From Acidobacteriota bacterium (GTDB taxonomy: Bacteria > Acidobacteriota > Vicinamibacteria > Vicinamibacterales > UBA2999), in the NCBI GenBank assembly GCA_947465645.1, contig CANIBQ010000101.1, positions 1-17,431 of the forward strand: DNA of 17,431 nt, written 5' to 3'. Positions 8,003 through 14,377 of the stretch are shown here, piece after piece. Position 1 is the first letter of the stretch, and each line of letters opens with the position of its first letter. The position numbers and the translations under genes were made by a program. The notes below the pieces were generated by a model. That model was not told the origin of the DNA. It searched no databases and was given only the letters and a program-made list of their open reading frames with translations.

Positions 8003-9550
8003 ATGATCCGGGTCTTGTTGTTCCTGTCCGTCCTCCTCCTCCTCGTGTTCTCGGCGTCCGGAACGACCCAATCCCAGACCAGGTCCTTCCCGGTTCTCGA
8101 AACAACCATCGAACAGATCCACGCCGCCTATAAGTCGGGCCAGCTCACGAGCCGGCAGCTCGTTCAGAGCTATCTCAATCGGATTCAGGCGTACGAGAAG
8201 CAAGGCCCGGCGATCAATTCGATCATCACGCTGAACGCGACGGCGCTGGAGGAAGCCGATCGACTTGACGCGGCATTTAGGACGTCAGGGTTCGTCGGGC
8301 CGCTCCACGGCATCCCGATCACCGTCAAAGACCAAGTGGACGCTGCCGGCTTTCCGACGACGCTCGGGTCAATTCTTCTGAAGGACAACTATCCAGAACG
8401 CGACGCGTTCGCGATCGGCAAGCTGCGAAAGGCCGGGGCAATTATTCTGGGCAAGGCGACGCTCGGTGAGTTCGGCGGCGGTGACGCGATTGGATCGCTA
8501 TTTGGCGCTACCAAGAACCCTTACGCGCTCGATCGCACGTCAGGCGGGTCATCTGGCGGTACCGGGGCAAGTATCGCGGCAAATTTTGCGACCGTCGGTG
8601 TAGGCGAAGAGGGCTCAGCATCAATCCGGCGACCATCGACGTGGAACAGTCTCGTCGGCATGCATCCCACGGCGGGCCTCGTCAGTCGCACGGGCATGTG
8701 GGACGGCTGGCCCGCGATCTACACATCGCTGGGACCGATGTCCCGCACCGTGACGGATCTCGCGAAGATGCTCGAGGTGATGGTCGGTTACGATCCCGAA
8801 GACCCACTCACGGCGCTTGCCGTCGGACAGATCCCGCCCAATTACACGAGCTTCCTCGACAGAAACGGTCTGAAGGGCGCGCGTGTTGGACTGATCCGGG
8901 AACCGGTCGGCGGCGGCGACCCTGCTTCCGAAGACTTCAAGAAGGTCGACGAAGCCTTTCAGAAAGCGGTACAGGAGCTGAAAGCCGAGGGCGCGGTCGT
9001 GATCGACGTCGTCATTCCGAACATGCGCGTCCTGAATGCGAAACGGAATACGGGGCCTGAGTGGGACGACAACATAAAGCTGTTCCTGAAGTCGCCGAAG
9101 TTCCCCTTCCATTCACGGGAGGACCTCGCGCGGCACCCCGACTTCAGCAAGGTTGCCGCCATGGCGCGCGGGCGCTTGACCGAACCGACCGATACCGCCA
9201 AGTACTATCAGCACCTTCTCGCGCGCGAAGAACTGATGTTCAACGTACTCAAGGTGATGGCTGACAACCAGATTGAAGCGCTCGTCTACAAATCTATCGA
9301 ACATCAGCCGCGGTTGATCAGCGACGTCATCGCGAACAAACCCAATCGGGGAGTGCCGACGATGAGCACGTTCCTGGGTTGGGTACCCACTCTCACAGTC
9401 CCGGCGGGCTTTACTCGCGACAACCTGCCAATTGGGATGACGTTCCAGGGCCGCCCGTTCGCGGATGGAACCCTGATCAAGTTGGCGTACGCCTATGAAC
9501 AGGCCACACGCCACCGGCGGCCTCCGGCCACCGTGCCAAATCTGAATTAA
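8003..9550 (+). CDS. Secreted amidase-signature family hydrolase
   Basis: This 515-residue amidase-signature protein would hydrolyse an amide bond using the Ser-cisSer-Lys triad. Lys109 sits in ITVKDQVD, the cis-Ser is Ser183 in TSGGSSGGTG (179-188), and the nucleophile is Ser207 in GEEGSASIRRP (201-211). The 24-residue spacing between the two serines equals that of the family archetype FAAH (S217, S241). Residues preceding the nucleophile are Glu-Glu-Gly-Ser-Ala rather than the common Thr-Asp-x-Gly-Gly, pointing to a distinct subfamily. Residues 1-20 are a hydrophobic signal peptide without a lipobox Cys, so a periplasmic or secreted location is expected. The ATG at 8003 is preferred over in-frame starts further upstream because AGGAG (7992-7996) precedes it and the signal peptide starts there. 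It follows the ThDP gene by 85 nt and may be co-expressed with it. The substrate is unknown. Confidence 0.9.
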   Translation: MIRVLLFLSVLLLLVFSASGTTQSQTRSFPVLETTIEQIHAAYKSGQLTSRQLVQSYLNRIQAYEKQGPAINSIITLNATALEEADRLDAAFRTSGFVGPLHGIPITVKDQVDAAGFPTTLGSILLKDNYPERDAFAIGKLRKAGAIILGKATLGEFGGGDAIGSLFGATKNPYALDRTSGGSSGGTGASIAANFATVGVGEEGSASIRRPSTWNSLVGMHPTAGLVSRTGMWDGWPAIYTSLGPMSRTVTDLAKMLEVMVGYDPEDPLTALAVGQIPPNYTSFLDRNGLKGARVGLIREPVGGGDPASEDFKKVDEAFQKAVQELKAEGAVVIDVVIPNMRVLNAKRNTGPEWDDNIKLFLKSPKFPFHSREDLARHPDFSKVAAMARGRLTEPTDTAKYYQHLLAREELMFNVLKVMADNQIEALVYKSIEHQPRLISDVIANKPNRGVPTMSTFLGWVPTLTVPAGFTRDNLPIGMTFQGRPFADGTLIKLAYAYEQATRHRRPPATVPNLN

Positions 9551-9672
9551 GCGCCCGTCCGGACCAGGAGAGGTCCACCCCAATAGGTCCTCCCTAACGC
9601 CGAAGTGTTGACGAAGCGTTTGGCTGCTGCCCGCGGCGCGAGGCTCCGAACTGTGGTGACGTCGGCTCTCCG

Positions 9673-10521
9673 CTAGGGCGATTCCTTCACCCGCTGCCAT
9701 TCGTCTTCCATCTCCTGCAGCGTCGCTTCCTGCAACGGCTTCCCACGATCCACAAACGCGCGTTCGACCGCGTCGAATCGCTTCGTGAACTTTTCATTGG
9801 CGCGCCGGAGCGCGGCCTCGGGCTCGATGCCGAGCTTGCGTGACAGGTTGGCGATCGCGAAGAGGAGATCGCCCATTTCTTCCTCCGCCCTCGACAGGTC
9901 TCCCGTGGCGCCCGTTTCCACCTCGTGGCGCACCTCGGCGACCTCTTCCTCGATCTTGTCGAGCACGTCGCCCGCCTTCGCCCAGTCGAATCCGACCGTC
10001 GCCGCGCGGGCGCTGATTTCGTAGGCCCGCAGGAGCGAAGGCAGCGTCTTCGGGACACCGCTCAGCGTGGTCTTCGTCCTCGCCTTCTCGGTGTGTCCTG
10101 TCCCGAGCGAAGTCGAGGGGCCGGCGGCGGCGCGCTCCCGTGCCTTGATCGTTTCCCAGCGTTCGAGCACCTGCGCCGACGAGAGCGGGTCGTCGCCAGC
10201 CGCCCGCGCGAAGACGTGCGGATGCCGGCGAATGAGCTTGTCGCAGACGGTGTCGATGGCGTCGCCGATGGAGAAGTCGCCCGCCTCCTCGCTGAGCTGC
10301 GCCAGGAACACCGCCTCGAACAGGTAGTCGCCCAGCTCTTCGCGCAGGTTGGCCGGCGTGCCGCTCTCGATGGCTTCGAGCACCTCGTAGGTTTCCTCGA
10401 GCACGAACGGCCGCAGCGAGGCCAGCGTCTGTTCCCGGTCCCACGGGCACCCGCCGGGCGCGCGTAGGGTGCGCATGATCTCCACCAGTTTGTCGAATCG
10501 GCTGCCTGCGGTCTCGGGCAT
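9673..10521 (-). CDS. mazG: Nucleoside triphosphate pyrophosphohydrolase MazG
   Basis: MazG hydrolyses (d)NTPs to the monophosphate and pyrophosphate, and so removes aberrant nucleotides in the cytoplasm. The 282-residue product has two tandem all-alpha MazG domains. The first (about 10-128) contains GGCPWDREQT (23-32) and the metal-binding EETYEVLEAI and EELGDYLFEAVFLA. The second (about 155-280) contains GFDW, KIEEEVAEV and EEMGDLLFAIANL. Both ExxE...ExxD helical pairs are intact. Residues about 134-150 between the domains, including PSTSLGTGH, are encoded by a dispersed repeat (10097-10120) and look like a recent low-complexity linker insertion. It is the only minus-strand gene. It ends 122 nt from the oppositely oriented amidase gene and starts 32 nt from the divergent DUF1844 gene. 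An extended -10 (10528-10536) ends so close to the ATG that the mRNA may be leaderless. Confidence 0.95.
   Translation of the reverse strand: MPETAGSRFDKLVEIMRTLRAPGGCPWDREQTLASLRPFVLEETYEVLEAIESGTPANLREELGDYLFEAVFLAQLSEEAGDFSIGDAIDTVCDKLIRRHPHVFARAAGDDPLSSAQVLERWETIKARERAAAGPSTSLGTGHTEKARTKTTLSGVPKTLPSLLRAYEISARAATVGFDWAKAGDVLDKIEEEVAEVRHEVETGATGDLSRAEEEMGDLLFAIANLSRKLGIEPEAALRRANEKFTKRFDAVERAFVDRGKPLQEATLQEMEDEWQRVKESP
10097..10120. repeat. Dispersed 'CCCGAGCGAAGTCGAGGGG' repeat inside mazG
   Basis: The plus-strand sequence CCTGTCCCGAGCGAAGTCGAGGGG lies within the mazG reading frame and encodes, on the minus strand, the Pro-Ser-Thr-Ser-Leu-Gly-Thr-Gly linker segment. The core CCCGAGCGNNGTCGAGGGG is repeated at 10897-10915 with only the two middle bases changed (AA to GG). 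The placement between two conserved domains, in frame, explains why it is tolerated. Confidence 0.7.
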
Positions 10522-10527
10522 GCCGCC

Positions 10528-10537
10528 ATGCTACCAT
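10528..10537. promoter_or_regulatory. Candidate bidirectional -10 element between mazG and the DUF1844 gene
   Basis: The plus strand reads TG-C-TACCAT (10529-10537), an extended -10 whose start site near 10544 would precede the DUF1844 gene. The complementary strand reads TG-G-TAGCAT (10536 down to 10528), an overlapping extended -10 whose start site would fall at or beside the mazG ATG (10521). No convincing -35 is seen for either direction. The near-palindrome ATGCTACCAT makes a shared, symmetric promoter plausible. Confidence 0.4.
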
Positions 10538-10553
10538 TCGATTTTTGGAGCAT

Positions 10554-10874
10554 ATGTCGGACGAAACACAGACGGACCAGCAGCCACCGGCCATCAACTT
10601 CATCGCCTTCGTGCTGTCGCTCGCGCACACGACCGCGGTGCACCTTGGTGACACCGAAGACCCGGTCAGCGGCCGGAAGATCGAGCCGCACCTCCCGGCC
10701 GCGCAGCAGATGATCGACATCCTCTCGCTGCTCGAGGAAAAGACGCGCGGCAACCTGACGGCGGAGGAGCGCCAGTTGCTCGAGCAGCTCCTCTACGAGC
10801 TGCGGGTGCGCTTCGTCGAGGTGAGCAAGGCAGGCGCGCCAGGCGCCTCGCAGTCGCGCATCATCATCCCTTGA
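10554..10874 (+). CDS. DUF1844 domain protein
   Basis: This 106-residue cytoplasmic protein matches the DUF1844 family. It has the typical start AINFIAFVLSLAHTTAVHLGD (about 14-34), then DPVSGRKIEPHLPAAQQMIDILSLLEEKTRGNLT and a helical EERQLLEQLLYELRVRFVEV end. The ATG at 10554 is preferred over a TTG at 10545 because TTGGAG (10545-10550) is the obvious ribosome-binding site for it. The family's function is not established. It is a short helical protein found in several phyla, and here it sits divergently from mazG with 32 bp between the starts. It is followed after 40 nt by the PhnP-like gene, and the gap is mostly a dispersed repeat. Confidence 0.85.
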   Translation: MSDETQTDQQPPAINFIAFVLSLAHTTAVHLGDTEDPVSGRKIEPHLPAAQQMIDILSLLEEKTRGNLTAEERQLLEQLLYELRVRFVEVSKAGAPGASQSRIIIP

Positions 10875-10889
10875 TCCTTCGCACACTCA

Positions 10890-10920
10890 GGATCACCCCG
10901 AGCGGGGTCGAGGGGTGACC
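10890..10920. repeat. Palindromic dispersed repeat overlapping the start of the PhnP-like gene
   Basis: GGATCACCCCGAGCGGGG is followed by TCGAGGGGTGACC. The outer arms GGaTCACCCC and GGGGTGACC are nearly complementary, so the segment can fold, and CCCCGAGCGGGG inside it is itself palindromic. The core CCCGAGCGGGGTCGAGGGG is the same repeat as the one inside mazG. The probable GTG start codon (10915-10917) of the next gene is part of the repeat. Confidence 0.65.
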
Positions 10921-11712
10921 GTCCGGGCACGGATCATTTGCCTCGGCACCGGCACGTCAACCGGTGTTCCGATGATCGGCTGCACCTGCGCGGTCTGCCG
11001 TTCCACCGATCCACGCGACTCGCGGCTGCGCCCTTCGATCTACGTCGACGTTCCCGGCCATGCCGGGATTCTCGTCGATACCGGCACCGACCTCCGCCAG
11101 CAGGTCCTGACGCACGGAATCGGCCGCGTGGACGCGATCCTGTACACGCATGCCCACGCGGATCACGTGATGGGTCTCGATGACGTGCGCCGGTTCAACA
11201 TGATCCAGAACGGCCCGATCCCCTGCTACGCGAGCGCACCGACGTGGGAGGGGCTGCGCAGCACTTTCGCGTACGTGTTCGATCCGAAGCCACGAAAGGA
11301 GGGCGGGGGCGTGCCGAAGCTGCAGCCGCACACCATCGAGGGCCCTTTCACGGCTGGTGGCGTGCGCGTCGTGCCGATCCCGCTCTGGCACGGGAGCCTG
11401 CCGATCCTCGGCTTCAGGTTCGGCACCTTCGCATACCTGACCGACTGCAATCGGCTGGACGACGCTGCGTGGCCGCTGCTCGAGGGGGTCGAGACGCTGG
11501 TGATCGACGCGCTTCGCGTCCGGCCGCACACCACGCACTTCAACATCGATGAGGCGATGGCGGCGAGCGCGCGCATCGGGCCGAGGCGCGCATACTTCAC
11601 GCACATGTGCCACGACCTAGGTTACGCGGAGACCAATGCCCGCCTGCCCGAGGGCGTGGAACTGGCCTATGATGGCCTGGTGCTCGAGGCCGAGGTCGAC
11701 GCAGCCTCGTAG
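10915..11712 (+). CDS. PhnP-like metallo-beta-lactamase-fold hydrolase
   Basis: This 265-residue cytoplasmic metallo-hydrolase has a beta-lactamase fold and an extra zinc-binding Cys motif GCTCAVC (22-28), as in PhnP (phosphoribosyl cyclic phosphate phosphodiesterase). Other visible motifs are LGTGTSTGVP (10-19), VDTGTDLRQQ (54-63), the metal site THAHADHVMGLDD (78-90), a PLWHG His in the middle and THMCHD (about 230-235). The GTG start at 10915 is chosen because homologues begin only a few residues before the LGTGTS strand. It lies inside a repeat and lacks a well-spaced Shine-Dalgarno, so the start is less certain than the gene. No phosphonate (phn) genes are nearby, so the true substrate may be another cyclic phosphodiester. 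The stop is 5 nt before ribF, which implies one transcript. Confidence 0.88.
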   Translation: MTVRARIICLGTGTSTGVPMIGCTCAVCRSTDPRDSRLRPSIYVDVPGHAGILVDTGTDLRQQVLTHGIGRVDAILYTHAHADHVMGLDDVRRFNMIQNGPIPCYASAPTWEGLRSTFAYVFDPKPRKEGGGVPKLQPHTIEGPFTAGGVRVVPIPLWHGSLPILGFRFGTFAYLTDCNRLDDAAWPLLEGVETLVIDALRVRPHTTHFNIDEAMAASARIGPRRAYFTHMCHDLGYAETNARLPEGVELAYDGLVLEAEVDAAS

Positions 11713-11717
11713 CCGAG

Positions 11718-12656
11718 ATGGAAGTCCTTCACTTTCCCGACGACTCGCGGCCGACGTGGCTCGTGCATCCCGTGCTCGCGCTCGGCAACTTCGACGGCCT
11801 GCACCGCGGCCATCTCAAGATCATCGAACGCGTCAGGCGTGGTGCCGCGGAGCGTGGCGGCATCCCGATGGCGATGACTTTCGACCCGCATCCCCCGCGC
11901 GTCGTCCGGCCCGACAAGGCGCCGCCGCTGCTGATGACCAAGGCGCAGCGGCTCGAGGCGCTCGACCGCGCCGGCATCAGGGCCGTCGCCGTCGTTCGCT
12001 TCACCCACGAGCTGTCGCAATGGGACCCGGAGATGTTCGTGCGCGCCGTGCTCGTGGACTGGCTGCGCGTCTCCGAAGTGTGGGTGGGCGCCAATTTTCT
12101 CTTCGGCCACGATCGCGCCGGCAACTTCACGTCGCTCAGGACGCTGGGACAGCGCTTCGGCTTCCGCGCGGAGAAGATCGATCCGGTGCGGTACAAAGAG
12201 TTCGTGGTGAGCAGCACGCGCATCCGGCGTCTCGTCGCCGAAGCCCGCATGGACGAGGCTGCCGCGCTCCTTGGCCATCCCTACTACCTGGACGGCCTCA
12301 TCGTCGAAGGCAGGCGCCGGGGGCGCGAGCTGGGTTTTCCGACGGCGAACCTCGAGACGTCCAACGAGCTGATTCCGCCGAATGGCGTCTACGCCACCAC
12401 ACTTGAGGTCGGCGGCATCGTCCACGCGGCGATGACGAACATCGGCGTCCGGCCGACGTTCAACGACAGCACGGAGACGACTGTCGAAACGCACGTGCTT
12501 GGATTCGAGGGCGATCTTTATGGGCGCCAGGTGCGGCTGGCCTTCGTGCAGCGGCTGCGCGATGAGCGCCGGTTCGACGATCTGGATGGCCTGAAGACGC
12601 AGATCGAAGCAGACAAGCGCCGGGCCGAGAGGCTGTTCACGCGGTTGTCGGTGTAA
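11718..12656 (+). CDS. ribF: Bifunctional riboflavin kinase / FAD synthetase RibF
   Basis: RibF phosphorylates riboflavin to FMN and adenylates FMN to FAD in the cytoplasm. The 312 residues contain both domains. The N-terminal nucleotidyl transferase-like FAD synthetase (about 15-180) has GNFDGLHRGH (23-32), FDPHP (55-59), GANFLFG (124-130) and SSTRIR (165-170). The C-terminal riboflavin kinase domain (about 185-308) has GRELGFPTANL (202-212), NGVYATTL (222-229) and TNIGVRPTF (240-248). The length is normal for bacterial RibF. The ATG at 11718 is 5 nt after the PhnP-like gene, so coupling is likely. The last two bases of its TAA stop begin the 34-bp inverted repeat that follows. Confidence 0.97.
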   Translation: MEVLHFPDDSRPTWLVHPVLALGNFDGLHRGHLKIIERVRRGAAERGGIPMAMTFDPHPPRVVRPDKAPPLLMTKAQRLEALDRAGIRAVAVVRFTHELSQWDPEMFVRAVLVDWLRVSEVWVGANFLFGHDRAGNFTSLRTLGQRFGFRAEKIDPVRYKEFVVSSTRIRRLVAEARMDEAAALLGHPYYLDGLIVEGRRRGRELGFPTANLETSNELIPPNGVYATTLEVGGIVHAAMTNIGVRPTFNDSTETTVETHVLGFEGDLYGRQVRLAFVQRLRDERRFDDLDGLKTQIEADKRRAERLFTRLSV

Positions 12657-12735
12657 TGGGGTCGGGGGTCATTTTTCGAGGACACTTCCATGACTGAGCG
12701 CGAAGTGTCCTCGAAAAATGACCCCCGACCCCATT
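12655..12735. repeat. Perfect 34-bp-arm inverted repeat between ribF and the small ORF
   Basis: The left arm 12655-12688 (AATGGGGTCGGGGGTCATTT...GACACTTC) is exactly complementary to the right arm 12702-12735, with a 13-nt loop. It overlaps the ribF stop at one end. The left arm contains GAGGA (12678-12682), which is a well-spaced Shine-Dalgarno for the ATG at 12690-12692 in the loop. The right arm encodes the first part of the next ORF (Glu-Val-Ser-Ser-Lys-Asn-Asp-Pro-Arg-Pro-His). From general familiarity, 'GGGGTCGGGGGTCATTTTTCGAGG' is a dispersed repeat in several environmental lineages. Folding would sequester the ribosome-binding site. Confidence 0.9.
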
Positions 12736-12986
12736 TCTCGCTGCGGATGTGGCTGCCTGGCGACCGCCGCCACGCGGCGATGGTGCGCGACCTGGCGGTG
12801 CACGGGGCGAAGCAGGCCGGGCAGAGCGTCACCGAGGCCGAGGCATTCGGGCGCAAGGTGGAGCAGGCGGCTCTGGAGTCGCTGGCCGGCTGCTCGTCGA
12901 CGGCAACTATTCCGGTCACGGTGCGTTGCGCCGAAGGGCCTGTGGAAGTGACTATCGGATCATGCTGCGTCTCTACAACACGCTGA
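12690..12986 (+). CDS. Small protein resembling a partial RsbW-type (HATPase-like) domain
   Basis: This open frame encodes 98 residues. The central part is strongly GC at third positions, so coding is plausible. After a repeat-encoded lead (residues about 1-16), the pattern resembles the start of anti-sigma-factor-type ATPases: a strand (SLRMWLPGD), a helix with a VRDLAVHGAKQAG segment, a helix KVEQAALESLAG and two strands (IPVTVRCAEG, PVEVTIG). The nucleotide-binding Asn and the G-x-G boxes are not visible, so it is probably not a functional kinase. The ATG at 12690 has GAGGA seven bases upstream, in the inverted repeat. An ATG at 12747 is an alternative and could be nearer the ancestral start. 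It overlaps cysS by 25 nt, which suggests translational coupling. The function is unknown. Confidence 0.55.
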   Translation: MTEREVSSKNDPRPHFSLRMWLPGDRRHAAMVRDLAVHGAKQAGQSVTEAEAFGRKVEQAALESLAGCSSTATIPVTVRCAEGPVEVTIGSCCVSTTR

Positions 12987-14377
12987 CCCGCCGCGAGGAA
13001 CCGTTCGCGCCGCATCGCGACAACACGGTGCGCATGTACGCCTGCGGCCCCACGGTGTACGCCCGCGCCCACATCGGCAACTTCAGGACCTTCGTCTGCC
13101 TCGACGTGCTGCGCCGGACGTTGAAGTACGTCTGCGGGCACGCGGTCCAGGAGGCGGTCAACTACACCGACGTGGACGACAAGACGATTGCCGGCGCGCA
13201 GGCCGCCGGCCTTCCGCTGCGCGAGTACACCGACAAGTGGATCGCGATCTACCGTGACGATTCCGCCGTGCTCGGCATCGAGGCGCCCGAAGACAACCCG
13301 CGCGCGACCGACGAGGCCAACCTGCGCGCGATGGGCGACATGATCCTGGCGCTCGAGAAGAACGGCCACACCTACCGCCGCGATGGATCGATCTACTTCA
13401 AGATCTCGACGATGGCGGAGTACGGGAAGCTGGCGCATCTCGACGTGGCCGGTATGAAGGACGGCGCGCGCGTGGACGTGGACGAGTACACCAAGGACGA
13501 TCCGCGCGACTTCGTCCTCTGGAAAGCGGCCAAGCCGGGCGAGCCGTCGTGGGATTACGGCACAGGGCCTGGCCGGCCCGGATGGCACATCGAGTGCTCG
13601 GCGATGTCGCTGCGGCTGCTCGGCGAGCCGCCGATCGACATCCATGCGGGCGGCATCGACCTGATCTTCCCGCATCACGAGAACGAGATCGCGCAGAGCG
13701 AGGGGGCGACCACGCAGGAGTTCGCGCGCTTCTGGGTGCACGTGGAGCATCTCTTCGTCGAGAACGAAAAGATGTCGAAGTCGCTCGGCAATGTCTACAC
13801 GCTGGCGGAGATCGCGGCCCGGGGACACCGGCCGTCGGCGCTGCGCTACCTGCTGCTGTCATCGCATTACCGGAAGCAGCTCAACTTCACCTGGGCCGGA
13901 ATGCAGCAGGCCGGGGAGGCGATCCGGCGGATTGTGGACTTTCTCGCGCGTCTGGACGACGTATCCGGTGATGGGAGTCATCCGCATATCCAGGAGGCGA
14001 TCGAGGCGGCGCGGAAGGCGTTCAACGAGGCGCTGGAGCACGACCTGAATACGGCGGCCGCGCTGGCGGCGGTGTTCGATCTGGTCCGCGATGTGAATGC
14101 CGCCATCGATGCGCGCGCGATCTCGACGGCCGAGTCGGGGGATGTGCAGCGGGCGATCGAGGATTTCGACCGGGTGCTCGGCGTGATCAGCCTGCGGAGG
14201 GCGGAGGATGCGCAGCCTCCCGTTCCCGTGGAGGAAATCGAGCAGTTGATCGAGGATCGCAAGGCTGCCAGGCGCCGGCGCGATTTTGCGGCGGCCGACC
14301 GGATTCGCGATGAGCTGGCCGATCGAGGCGTTCTTCTGGAGGATAATCCCAGCGGCACGCGCTGGAAGAAGAAGTGA
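12962..14377 (+). CDS. cysS: Cysteinyl-tRNA synthetase
   Basis: CysRS activates cysteine with ATP and charges tRNA-Cys. The 471-residue product is a standard class I enzyme. It has the zinc and active-site Cys28 in YACGPTVY, the HIGH-type motif HIGN (37-40), GWHIECSAMS with Cys212, the zinc-ligand region FPHHENEIAQSE (236-247) and KMSKS (270-274). A helical anticodon-binding domain (about 310-471) includes RKAFNEALEHDLNTAAALA. The ATG at 12962 is chosen because the family starts just before LRLYNTLTRREEPF. It lies inside the end of the upstream small ORF. The stop overlaps the start of the aminotransferase (GTGA, 14374-14377), so both are translated from one mRNA. A tRNA-Cys gene lies about 3 kb downstream. 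Confidence 0.98.
   Translation: MLRLYNTLTRREEPFAPHRDNTVRMYACGPTVYARAHIGNFRTFVCLDVLRRTLKYVCGHAVQEAVNYTDVDDKTIAGAQAAGLPLREYTDKWIAIYRDDSAVLGIEAPEDNPRATDEANLRAMGDMILALEKNGHTYRRDGSIYFKISTMAEYGKLAHLDVAGMKDGARVDVDEYTKDDPRDFVLWKAAKPGEPSWDYGTGPGRPGWHIECSAMSLRLLGEPPIDIHAGGIDLIFPHHENEIAQSEGATTQEFARFWVHVEHLFVENEKMSKSLGNVYTLAEIAARGHRPSALRYLLLSSHYRKQLNFTWAGMQQAGEAIRRIVDFLARLDDVSGDGSHPHIQEAIEAARKAFNEALEHDLNTAAALAAVFDLVRDVNAAIDARAISTAESGDVQRAIEDFDRVLGVISLRRAEDAQPPVPVEEIEQLIEDRKAARRRRDFAAADRIRDELADRGVLLEDNPSGTRWKKK

Noticed and set aside
9551..9672. Intrinsic terminator between the convergent amidase and mazG genes
   Set aside because: Only a 5-bp GGACC/GGTCC stem (9561-9576) is present, with no U-tract on either strand. 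I see no other element in this gap.
12518..13828. Long minus-strand frame across cysS and the inverted repeat
   Set aside because: It is antisense to a certain cysS gene and its translation shows no family motifs.
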